In this document: in pieces, positions 49,457 through 60,299 of the stretch
Position numbering within the stretch: the stretch's first letter is position 1
Layout: each line of letters begins with the position of its first letter
Source of the DNA: Phragmites australis
Lineage: Eukaryota; Streptophyta; Magnoliopsida; Poales; Poaceae
DNA: 64,000 nt
Reading direction: 5' to 3'
Assembly (NCBI RefSeq): GCF_958298935.1
Contig: NC_084922.1
Coordinates: forward strand, 9,302,501 to 9,366,500
Position numbers and translations under genes: made by a program
Notes under the pieces: model-generated
What the model was told of the DNA's origin: nothing
Database searches by the model: none
What the model saw: only the letters and a program-made list of their open reading frames with translations

Positions 49457-52193
49457 TGTGAGGAACTGATCAAATAATATCCAATCAATCAGCAAAACGA
49501 TCATTTGCTGAATTTCGATCATGATGATTAACTAGAATACCATCCCGATAGTCCCAGCATATATTTTGTGGCAAAGATCGGAACGCATGACTTTTTCAAC
49601 ATATAACATCATAATAAAACTTAAGAAAGAGCAAATAATTAAATTATACTACAAGTTCTTAAACATTCAATAATTTACAACTGAAAGAAGTTAGAAGGAT
49701 AAAGAACAGACTAACTCCTAACCAAACTAGAAAACTACGCAATAAAAGATTAACACCGATCAACATAAAAAACTTTGTGAAGTCATATGCCGTTAGGCTA
49801 CACCCAAAAGCACGCACACGAGCAGCTTGCACTACTCATTCCTGTCACCTATATCGGTGGGCATGAAGTAGCCAAACACAAGCTCCTCCTTACTGTCAGA
49901 ACCTGAAAGAGCAACGTGAGTACGAAGATACTTATAAGACTTAATCCATAATAGGTACATATATATAACCTAACTTCAAAGATTATACATTTAAATTATT
50001 AGCAAAGAGTAGGTCACAAGGTTAAGTAAACTCCTATGCATAAGCAACCTTACCACTTATGTGTGAGCACATATACTTAACCAAAAATATCTTTCTACCA
50101 TGTAACCAACTACTTGTATATAAATGTAAATGGAATCATCTCATGTGAACCAAAACCATCAACAACCAAACCTGACATATCATACCAATCAACCCAAATT
50201 CGGAAACTACGACCGATGTGGATGGATAGAAGCATGCTCATGACCGAGGGCGCGGTAATTCGAATTATTTTTACACCTGCAAGGGGTACAAATTTACCCA
50301 CACGGCCCGGATCCATCATCTTGGCCCCTGAGACAACCTTTCTCATACATAGAACTACCCACTTGCACATGCCTCAATGGCACCGGGGTTACCGCGAGTG
50401 TGTTCCGGACACCTTCGGCTTCTCGCCACCTTGCTTCTCCTTTATTTTTCTTACATGTCATAGGGTATAAGGCAAGCGTCAGCACGACGTATGATACTCA
50501 GCTCATTAATCCATTATCCAAATATGTGGTTGTACGAAAAGTGCTAAAGCCAATAGCACCGATAGACGGTGCTTAAATGATGCAAGCAGTTTATAGCATC
50601 TTGGCTCCTCTCTCGACCAATCCCTAACATCACTCACATCTCGTCTCATCCTCACATCCCATACCACCAGCATCATTGTCATTGTATTTTGTAAACAATA
50701 AGTAAGCCCTAAGCTCGCAAACAACAGTTGAACTATTGCTCGTCTTCTACCGAGGACCTAAGCATTTCGAATAGCTCGTAAGTTAGACATCAGCAATATT
50801 ATCAAGGCTACAAGGATATGGATACTCAATAGCTCAAGGTAGAGGTAATACAAATCAATATAGGTTCTACCTATATAAACTCGACATCGTCATCGCTAAA
50901 CATGCAAACATACATAAGCAACAACTTATCAGTTTAGACTCCATTCACTTCAAACTAAAGGGTGCAATATGCTTAGATGCTTGCTTTGCTGCTCTGGCGA
51001 TTGCCTGATACTCTTGATGCAGCACTCATAGAACTTCGGTAGATTGGCGTCGCCTTCACTCGCTTGGATAGCTGGTGTAGCGCTCTTTAAACGAATCAAG
51101 AATGCATTGCATAAATAATCAAACGATGAAACAACATGCATATGATGCATGCTTGAACATTGATAGAGTGTCGTGTTTCAAAAAAGTTTGCAAAAGACTG
51201 CCAAATAATTAGGGTATCAAAGTTTGAAACCCTGGATAAGACAACCTAAGTGCATACAGCTTTAAGTGGCTGGCAGTCAGACCAGTGTTGAATTGGCGGT
51301 CAGATTCTTGGCATGCAGAAGGTATTAGCCTTTAGTGGTCAGACCGGTCCTAGTGGCTGTTAGATTGCGAGACTCTACTGGTGCCACTTTGCGAGGCCGC
51401 CAGCGAAGGCTCTAGCGAAACCTTCGACCATGAAGGGTACCAAAATGCTCTATGTGACTAGTGGAGTGCTTCTAAAGTGATTTAGACAATAATCACCGAG
51501 CTAAACTCAAAATACCTCATGGATAAGCCCTAAGCCAGGGTTAAGCTTGGGTCTAAATAGAATTGGGATTGATTAGAGTTCGAGAATGACGGAAAAATGG
51601 TAGGGGATGTCTCATCTTAGTGTAGGGAAGCTTTCTAGCGGATCTATCCACTTCGGAGAAGCTTCGATTTGGGGATCGGGCTCCGAGGTGGCGTATGGGC
51701 TTGCGGTTGGATGAACTTTCCTCCAGCGAGGGAGAAGATGGGAGGAGCTCAGGGAAACCTCCGGGAAGCTTGAGGGAGTCCCCCGCCCGGTCGATCTCCG
51801 GTCGTCGAATCCATCGAGGTGTTCTCTACTTCTCTCTAGGGCTTGAGTGAGAGAGGAAAAGAAAAAAGATAGAGCAAGAGAGTGTGATCGATCCTCTTAA
51901 TGGGCGCTCTGTGTACTGATGGTCAGACCGTGGGAGTAGTTTGATGCTGAAAGTCTCATTCTTTTTCCTTTTCTAATTCTTTTTTCCCTAATATCTATGG
52001 TGTTTCTCCTAATTAACTTCTAAGCCATTTTCACTCTCAAATACTCACGTGTATGTGGAGGAAATATGTAAAGGTTCAAAACGCATAACTTTTGGAACGC
52101 GTTTAAACTCGAATTGATAATCGATCACACAAAATATAATACAATCATGATTAGGCATGCCTAATTACGTAATTAACATTTCGAGATGTGACA
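49457..52193 (-). mobile_element. Solo-LTR-like insertion C, related family, 2.7 kb
   Basis: On the minus strand it begins TGTCACATCTCGAAATGTTA, a typical grass gypsy LTR start, and ends CAGTTCCTCACA. Flanks are AGTAC (49452-49456) and TGTAC (52194-52198), matching in four of five bases. It contains CAACGTGAGTACGAAG and CATGACCGAGGGCGCGG, counterparts of blocks in LTRs A and B. No internal protein region. Confidence 0.55.
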
Positions 52194-52198
52194 TGTAC

Positions 52199-53053
52199 AT
52201 CCAATACATACATACACACCTACATGCATTGTGCACATACACGAACGTGTACATGCGGTGGGGTTTACATACCACCACGACGAAATTGCCGCTGGCGACA
52301 TGAAAGTCGACGATGGTGACACTCTGCAGAGTACAACCACGTCAGCTTGAAGGCTGCCGCCACAACACATACGCACATGACATAGAATACCGTCGTGGTT
52401 GACTCCAAAATCGACTCCTCCTGAGGTCACAGTCGTTGTCTCGAAGTCACCGTCGCTGAGTCGACCTTCATGCCAATCTTGGTGTATCCGTATGGATACG
52501 TCATGTTCCACACCACCACAATGTTGTTAGCACGCACCGCCGCATATGCCGCCGATGACTCATCATCGCCGACGTCGTCCTTGAGCTTGGATTGAATCCA
52601 AGCCACACCATCCTTGTTCGAGGCGGATCCATGAGATCCGCCTCTCCCGTCCTTTGCATGCCTCCTCCACCACGTGAAGGCTGCCGCACGAGCCTACACC
52701 ACCCTGCTAGCCCCGCTCGCACGTGGGACTGTGCTCGGCCCCGTTAGCTGTATGTGCGACCCCACCTCCCCATCCAGCACCGTTGTGTCGTACACCACAC
52801 CGCCACCGCTTCACCGGTAGCTTTGAGTCATGCCACCTCGCCGTGTCTCACATGCGCTAGAGAGGCGACAATAGCTAGGCTATCACCCACATCAAACACT
52901 AGCGGGTCGAGAGGGAGAAGTGGGTCGGATCAACACGCTGGAACATGGGACCCCTGCCGCATGTCAAAATTAGTAGATGTGTCAACAACACTTTAGCAAA
53001 ACTGGGGTCGAAACCAGGCAAAGACGAAGTATAAATGGTATTGAGAGTTTGAG
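52199..53053. other. Intergenic region, no gene seen
   Basis: Moderately GC-rich, CACC-rich spacer with short unsupported frames on both strands and no recognised domain. Confidence 0.4.
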
Positions 53054-54430
53054 TAGGGCCGACCCTAGACAAGGGCAGCAGCAGTGACAACCTAGGGCTC
53101 TGAAAGTTTGGGGCTCTGACCCAAGTATGTCTGTAGTATATATAGGTTCAAAGTCAAATTACACAGAGATATTATTGTCCAACCCAAACCCCAAATAAGA
53201 ATCGATGCGGTAAGAAATTCTCTTGTCCTGATCGCTCTTTCTCGTTCTTATCCTTTTTTCTGCTCTCTTCATTCTATCTCGCTCTTTCTCATCCTTTGTC
53301 CTGGTCGCTCCCCTCTTCCTCACCCATTGTAGCAAGACACGCTCTGGCCATGGATTGAAGCGCTGAACTAGTGGAGCCCCAAGCTGAGCTTCGATTTCAC
53401 CCCGCCACAGAGTGCATCTGTCTTGGAGCGTTCCAGGCCTCAGTTCGTTGCGCGGCAGGCACCTGGTCCATGATGCAACGAGCTTCCATCCATGCCAGCG
53501 TCGATCTTCTCTCCTTCTCTCTCTTCCTCACACATCTTGCCTCCAGCATTCGCGAAAACTTGAGGTCGAACTGGATTTTTTGTTTCATGTGTTTTGTGGA
53601 GGAAAGGAACCCTTTCCTATGGAACAGGAAGATGCAGTCCTCTATTCCAAACGGTATTTATCTAAAGTTTCCTCTAGAATGCAGTTCTTCATTTTTCCCG
53701 TGGTTTTCCTTCGTTCCAAACGACCCTGAAGTATTCTTATCTCTTTCCCAAAATCGAATGTCGCTGCAATCATCTCGCATTCTCCACCTTATATCACCAC
53801 AATTGATGGAGGAGTATATTTTGATTTTATGTATTCCCAACCTACCCGACTTTAATTACTTTGATTTGTAATGGCTCTACTCTATAATCCATCAATTAAT
53901 TGTTGCATATAGGTGCCACTTCTTTCTCTTCCTAATTGTGGTTTGATTCGCTGTTAAATAGATCACCAATTCACCATAAAGTTACTCGAGGCTTGATTCG
54001 TTGAAACTATTTGAGGTCAGCAATGCATAAGAGATGTTAAACGGTTTGTCTACATTATGAATTGAGAAGAATTTGTTGAACGAGATTGATGTTAATACCA
54101 TCATTAATAACTTTGTATCTAAAAATTATATAAGAAATTGTTTTAAATGATCATCGTGCATTGAAACTCATAAATGTTTTTTTTTGTTTTGTAGGTAATG
54201 AATGAATGGATGTTGAGCTCCTTTTATGCTTTGACTATTACGATATTCTCTAAAAAATATTATCCTTAGTGGTTAAATACTATAATTTTTATTTCTAATT
54301 TATTACCGTTGTCACCAAAGAATGTTGTCTGTGTTATGAACTTCTAAATATACTAGATATTTGTATTTTAGTTAAAACATAAATATTATTTTTTTATGGT
54401 GGCCTCCACCGAGATGTCAGAGTGGTCCTA
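53054..54430. mobile_element. Non-autonomous hAT-like element
   Basis: 1377 bp with ends TAGGGCCGACCCTAG (left) and CAGAGTGGTCCTA (right; reverse complement TAGGACCACTCTG). Flanks are AGTTTGAG (53046-53053) and AGTTTTGAG (54431-54439), compatible with an 8-bp duplication that later gained one T. The largest internal frame (53371-53871, 166 codons) shows no transposase. Confidence 0.5.
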
Positions 54431-54457
54431 AGTTTTGAGGGTGTTCCATAAATGGTA

Positions 54458-54710
54458 CTACCTCTATTTTTTTTACTTTTTATTTAGAACATTGACACGG
54501 TCTCCAATAAACATATTTGATGATAATTTTTATAACTATCTCTTGGTAAAAGTTGATAAAAATTAGATGACGTTAAAATATTTTTCATGATAAATTCATT
54601 ACTTTCATTTTCATGCGTTAAATCCTAATAGTTTTGTGTATGTTAATATTCAAAAAATTTAAAATTTGACTGCGTATTCTAGAATGACGTCTATTTCAGA
54701 ACGGAAGTAG
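54458..54710. mobile_element. Stowaway-like MITE
   Basis: 253 bp between TA dinucleotides (54456-54457, 54711-54712) with ends CTACCTCTATTTTTTTT and CAGAACGGAAGTAG. The block GAACATTGACACGGTCTCCA near its start is typical of a common grass Stowaway subfamily. It sits 28 bp beyond the hAT-like element. Confidence 0.75.
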
Positions 54711-54961
54711 TATTGTACTCGAGGCAGAAAAAACCAGACTTTCACAGTAGTTATGGAGACGAAATGGATTTTTTCCTCATTTCGCCATAAATTTCAGAGC
54801 ACAAACACGGCTTTTGTGGATGTTGGGCACGACCGTAGCTCATCTTCTTTGGGACAGCCTAATAGCAGTCCAGGCTCGTTAAGGGCATTAAGGGCAACTA
54901 AACCACATCCGTTTTGAGCTGCAGCTAGTTCCAAGGAATAAACAAACAGAGCTTCAGCCAT

Positions 54962-54974
54962 CCCCCCCCCCCCC
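54962..54974. repeat. Poly-C run
   Basis: Thirteen consecutive C residues followed by ACCCC repeats; length may be imprecise from sequencing. It lies 210 bp downstream of the EPFL stop codon. Confidence 0.85.
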
Positions 54975-55184
54975 ACCCCACCCACCAAAGAAATTGGACC
55001 ATATAACTAACTGAACAACACAATCACTTACTGATCTAGTAGTATCTATACTGATCTAGCAAAGGTCTAACGCACTTTCGCAGACGTACATGATATATTA
55101 TACGTACATGGCATCATCGTCGTCGTCGGTGGCCGCATGCAAATTAATCAGGAGAACAAGCGACTCTGCAAATTGATCAGGTGA

Positions 55185-55781
55185 TCATGGATCGAAGACT
55201 GCGGCGCCGCACTTGCACTTCCACCCGACAGGCTCGTAGTCGGCGCACTGCCGGCGAAGCCTGTCCTCCGCGGCACCGGCGCGCACCTGCACGGCCTCGC
55301 ACGGCGCGCACACTCCGCACTTCCGCTCGCAGCACGGCGGCCTCGACCCCAGCCTGCTCAGCCCCTGCTGCTCCCTCTGCTCTCCTCCGCCGCCCATCTG
55401 ACCAACGAAACACGCATTGTTCACCAACATCAGCATACCGCGCACCAGGACATGCATGGATGCAGCGTGCAGCATCACATCTCGCAAGGAGAGGTAAGGT
55501 GAGAGAGAAATGTACCGGTGATGGGTGCGAGTCCTCCTTGACATGCACCAGCTGCTCGTGGCTGCCTGTGGAGATGATTACTCGAGACACATTCAGGAAA
55601 GAAGAAATGGAAGGGAGGGAGGCAAGAGAAACGATCCTAATTTGGTCTCTCTAGCTGGATCAGCATTCAGCACCTCACCTTGGGACGTCGCGGTAATCTG
55701 CAGAAGCAGCAGGAAGGAGAAGAGGAAGAAGAACCAAGCAGCTGCCCTGTTCCGCTTCTGCAGACGGCGAGCTCCACACAT
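55185..55781 (-). CDS. EPFL: EPIDERMAL PATTERNING FACTOR-like secreted peptide precursor
   Basis: Minus-strand exons: 55781-55679, 55565-55516, 55397-55185; phases 1 and 0, GT-AG, giving 121 residues. Residues about 1-33 are a signal peptide: basic start MCGARRLQKRNR, then hydrophobic FFFLFSFLLLLQI. A short linker (GSHEQLVHVKEDSHPSP) precedes the C-terminal cysteine-rich domain with GSRPPCCERKCGVCAPC, EAVQV and YEPVGWKCKCGAAVFDP, closest in pattern to EPFL1-type peptides. EPF/EPFL peptides are cleaved in the apoplast and bind ERECTA-family and TMM receptors to steer stomatal and organ patterning. The mature region has eight cysteines where most EPFL peptides have six. Internal intron positions were chosen by phase; transcript support would be needed to fix exon 2. 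Confidence 0.88.
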
Positions 55782-55865
55782 CACGCAGTGCTGCCTTCTT
55801 CACTCTGCTTACTGCTCGGAGTCTTAGATGTCTTCCGCTTCCACTCTGCACTTCACAGACCGGGC

Positions 55866-55893
55866 TCTCCTCTCCTCTCCTCTCCTCTCTTTC
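55866..55893. repeat. (TCTCC)n pyrimidine tract upstream of EPFL
   Basis: About five TCTCC units, 85 bp upstream of the EPFL ATG, reading GAGAGG on the gene strand. GA-rich tracts like this are common in plant core promoters and 5' UTRs. Confidence 0.6.
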
Positions 55894-56809
55894 TAGGACA
55901 AGGTCCTCTCTGCGTTTGGCAAAGCGGCCAAGGAGATGAATCCACTGCAATCGTCAGTCCGTTCCCCTCTGCATGGCTACCGTTTCAGAGAGTTCGCCTG
56001 TGCCGCGGTAGCATCAAAAGGCTACGCGCTAGCAATGGAGCGGATCTAGGAAAGCGTGCAGGCTTTATCGGCCTTCCTAGGCTGCAGCGCGCAGAAGAAA
56101 GAGATGCATGCGTCGCATTGACGGCATAGGCCACGGTTTCGTGAGCCACTGGTCTGTTCAGTCCAAGAAGCAATCTTTACTCTGAACACGGCAGGAAAAA
56201 CAGTAACTACATGAGTCCTACACTGTTCCACTAGTATTCTGCTACTTTTACCAGAGTAGCAGTAAGGGTAACAGGGTAAGAACGGTGCAGTTTTCAGTGC
56301 GTTTCTGGTACATGGTTCTGCAATTAAGTACAGATATGTAACATAACGATCATGCCACGGATAAGCAAAACGATCATGCCACGGCAGAAAGAAACTCTCC
56401 CTCATCAATCATCAAAAGCCAGAAGCCAAAAACTATAACTCTAAGTTGTTAGAATTCATTTGGTCAGCATTCAGCAACCCACTGCAAATTTCAACTTACT
56501 CTCAGAATTCAGGCACCTTCAGTTATCCATATTACACCTAGATCATAATTGCTGGGTTACTTAAATGTTGGCAAAATTTGTGTTGTACCACCGAAAGATC
56601 ACGACTTTCATAATACATGCTAAGCAATTTGCGTAGAGGGCTGCAAGCACTGTTACTGTACAAGCAAAAGTTAGCATAACTACAAGCTCTAAACGGCCAA
56701 CGTATAGGCCATGGAGAATATCAGGTGATGCTAGACTATTTGAATTTTGAGCACATTAAACAGAAGGGCATTAACTATCAACATGGAGGGAAGGGGACCA
56801 AGGTTTTCT
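55894..56809. other. EPFL promoter and NPR1 3' flank, no gene seen
   Basis: Spacer between two same-strand genes. Short frames at 55985-56408 have no support. The NPR1 3' UTR should occupy the right part. Confidence 0.4.
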
Positions 56810-59800
56810 TCATCTCCTACGTTGGACGGCTCCCATCGACATTGATGATGAGGAAGACGAAAGGGCCGACCTATCAAACTCCTCCTTGTCCTCGCTGAAT
56901 GCCTTCTGAAGTGCATCTTGCAGGTCATGGTACCTCCTCTTCTTCTCTATGGATGTGTCTCTTCCAAGAGAAGCCAGCTCAGTTTCATCATCCATGATCT
57001 TGTCAAGTACCTTCGAACACCGTGGGAAGAAGCGCTTCCCAAGTTCCACTGGTACACATAATTCATGTTGCAATTAGTCCAAATTCAAAAAAAAAAAAGA
57101 GACAATATGCCTACAGCCTAAGACTAGTATTAAGCAATTCTTTTCTCTAAAAAAAGTATATGACCGTAGTGAAGTGCACATATTTTCTAAACATCTTTTG
57201 TTTAGAAAACATGAGTTATCATCCTCAAAGAGCACATAAGGGGAAAATGGCCCATGACAGATTGATCTAACTCTAAGGTATTAACAGTAAAGTTATCAGA
57301 CTGAAGGGTGCAAGCAAAAATTAGAGTTGCACTTTCCATCACAAGAGATATGGCAAAGACGTGAATAGCAGCACGCAAACACACACTTCACCTGTTTTGG
57401 AGAGGGCTCTCATCCGAGCTAAGTGCTCTTCCTTCATTTTAAAAGGAGTATCGTTTAGATCGACAGTTGTCCGCTGTATCTCAGAAGGCGGATTTGAATT
57501 AGAACCAAGGGTAAATTCCAAAGTTCCATCAACTTGAGCAATGTCCATCGCTACTCTTGCCTCCATGGGAAACAATATCCTCGCCAAAGCAACTGTATAT
57601 CATAAAAACAGTGATGTGAATTGTAAACACATAAGTTTCCGTGAAAGTGAAGTTCCAAACACTAGGTACATAGTTAGCTGCCCACAAAGAACTGTGCTAT
57701 GAATGCAACACAGCGAACAATACTAAACAGTTCGTTTGGGAAAAAATTGTGTATCCTACATTTTTTGAAAAATGAAGATTACCTCGGTTTTCAAGATACA
57801 ATAACTTTCCACGCAGACTGTCCCCTGCCATTGCGAGAGAAACCGATGCTTCTCCGAGTTGCGGATCTCTTCTTTCAGCTTGCTCTAGTATCTCAATACA
57901 TAACCTATCTTTAGGAGAAGGTTTTCCTTCCTCAGTAAGCCCAAAGTAATCCCTATGTTTTGTAAGTCTCTTAGAAATCTGTACTGCTTTTCTATGATCG
58001 AACGTGAGATCTGATGCCCGAGCTCCCTTGGTCAAAAGAGAGACAATGATTTTAGGTTCTCTTCTCCTAGCAGCGATATGAAGAACCGTATAACCTCTTG
58101 GGTTCCTATGATTAACATCAGCAAGTGCGAGATCCAGAAGCTCTGTTGTAATTTTTGAGTCACAATGTTCAACAGCATAGTGCAATGCATATGCATCATC
58201 AAGATTAGTTTTCCCTTCCTTGAGTAGCATTCTGACTAGCTCCACATCATCAGAATCAAGGGCTCTGTGTATCCTTCTTACATGTAAGTTAGGAAAGCCC
58301 TTGTCTTCAGGCGAAACCAATCCGAGACTTAGCCGTGCATCAACAATTTGTTTAAGAATATCAGGAGGCAACGCCTTCTCAAGAGTAACCATATCAAGAT
58401 TTGACCGAAATACTATGTCAAGGCATCTCTCCAGCAGTTTCATACAAGATTTGTTGCATAAGTTTGCAACAGATAAGATCAATGGGAGGTTATCCACTTC
58501 AACTTTATCAAGGACATCAAGGAGCCGCCGCTGCAGGGAGAAGTCAGGAACAATGTGGCTTAGTGATGGCTTGTCAGAATGGTGGAACAGTAGCATTATA
58601 GCATACTGTCACATTCCGGCTTAGGACACTAAACGACCATATCTGAACACCAATATCACTTTCTAAAACAAATAGTGAACAAAAAGAAAGTACCATCAAA
58701 CCCCCACTAAATGCAAAATTAGAAGTATCAGAAGACATAAAAACAACTCCAAGTTCCTTACCGACAAGCACAAACAAGATAGGCGCATGAATGGTGAAAT
58801 TTGGACTACTGGGCTCTACTCCCCCCCTTTTAGAGACAAAAATAAAGATCCTAAACGAAATGAGGAGTCTATTAGCTACGCATACAAAAACTAATGGCCT
58901 TAGGCGAAAATAGTAGACAGTTTTTCCATTTCAGCATTATGCTTACTGAAAGTTTCGCTACGACACATCTATCGTGAAGAATTCGTGAAACTGGAGCGAA
59001 TCGTTAGCATGTAAGGTATATTTATCCAGATAATTTAGGACCAAACTGTACTTGGACCAATGGAACAGGGCATGGTTTGAGCTGATTGACGAAATATGTT
59101 GCATAGCACTGATAGCTTTAGTTCCTACACTGCACACGTGCAAACAGTTGACAATCGCAAACAACTCAACTTGTCCGGGTACAAGGACAACTTCACCAAA
59201 TACTGTACAATCACTCAATCAGCATGAGCTTGTCATCGTAACAGCAAAACTGGCAAATTGTAATGATTAACAGTATTTCCCAAATGCAATATCGTTTCGT
59301 ATGCAAAGCAGCAAAGGGATGTGATCTTTTTGCCGCTTTAAACAAACATCAACGTGCGCAACAAACAAAAAAAAGCGTCTTTGAAACTCACCGATTAATA
59401 GCATGAAACATCTGAACAATCAATACGCATCCCAGCAAGCACCGAAACAAACGGCATCAAGAATCGCGGGCCAAGGAGGCATCTTGGCCGCGCGCGCTGC
59501 GTGAGAGAGGGAGAGGAGGGGGGAGGCGGACCTGGAAGAGGTTGGTGAGCTCGGCGACCTGGAAGGTGGATGCAGCAAAAAGGACCTGCGCCATAAAGGC
59601 GACCGCGGGGCGGCAGCCGACGTGCGCGCACCCGTCCTCGTCGACGCAGACGCACGCCGCCTTGGGCAGGTCGCCGACGCGGCCGCTGTACAGGTACTCG
59701 AGCACCAGCTGCAGTGCCTCGTACTCGACCTCCACCTCCTCGCCTAGCAGCTCCCGGAGCTCCACCTTGTCCGCCTCCGCGCCGCCGCCGCCCGCGCGGC

Positions 59801-60062
59801 GCGCGAAGACGGCGCGCAGGAAGGGGCTGCGCGCGCAGAGCACGCAACGGTGCACCCGAAGCTCGGGCGCGCCCGGGACCGCGATGGACGCGTCGGCAAG
59901 GAAGGCGAAGTCGTCCGGGGACCGGAACGCTGCGGCTAGGTTGTCGGAGAGGCGGCGGAGCGCCTGCACGTCGGCGTCCGCCGCGTCGGCCGCGCCCTCA
60001 ACGGAGACGCTGTCGGAGTCGGAGAACGCGACGGCGGTGACTTGGCTGTCCATTGGCTCCAT
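56810..60062 (-). CDS. NPR1: NPR1/NH1 salicylate-signalling coactivator
   Basis: Minus-strand exons: 60062-59532, 58530-57783, 57592-57392, 57048-56810; phases 0, 1, 1, GT-AG, giving 572 residues. This four-exon layout is that of NPR1 genes. Exon 1 holds the BTB/POZ domain (FLADASIAVPG, HRCVLCARSPFL, LVLEYLYSGRVGDLPKAA) and its zinc-finger loop CVDEDGCAHVGC. Exon 2 carries RRLLDVLDKVEVDNLPLIL, then ankyrin repeats (RALDSDDVELVRMLLKEG, HRNPRGYTVLHIAARRREP). Exons 3-4 carry the NPR1-like C-terminus (LARILFPMEARVAMDIAQVD, VELGKRFFPRCSKVLDKIMD) and basic EKKRR and QRRR near the end, a likely nuclear signal. In the family the protein moves between cytosolic oligomer and nuclear monomer and coactivates TGA factors in immunity. 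ATG 60062 is preferred over an in-frame ATG at 60053 because MEP matches the family start. Confidence 0.96.
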
Positions 60063-60290
60063 TGGCTGTGGTGGCCGCCCTCGGCGCGAGGAGCTGACCC
60101 CGGTTGGTTTGGTTGGACAGCGAGAGGAAGTCGAAGCGAGCCGAGCAGGAGCCAGGGAGGGAGGAAACAGGAAGGGGCGCAGCGACAGGGATGGATTTAT
60201 GGCATTAGTAAACGGTGCGAGTGAGGCGGCAGATGCGAAATCTTTCTATTTAGCCCCTTACCTCGCAGGTTTTGTAAATAGATCCTAGAG

Positions 60291-60296
60291 TTGACC
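60291..60296 (+). promoter_or_regulatory. W-box (TTGACC) upstream of NPR1
   Basis: TTGACC lies about 229 bp upstream of the NPR1 start codon. WRKY factors bind TTGAC cores and W-boxes regulate NPR1 in Arabidopsis; function here is inferred from position only. An ATAAAT sequence near 60195-60203 could serve as the TATA element. Confidence 0.3.
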
Positions 60297-60299
60297 ATC

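Noticed and set aside
53371..53871. 166-codon plus-strand frame
   Set aside because: Within a non-autonomous hAT-like element; no transposase motif and no similarity I recognise.
59542..60288. 248-codon plus-strand frame
   Set aside because: Antisense to NPR1 exon 1; Ser/Ala/Arg-rich composition typical of a GC-rich shadow.
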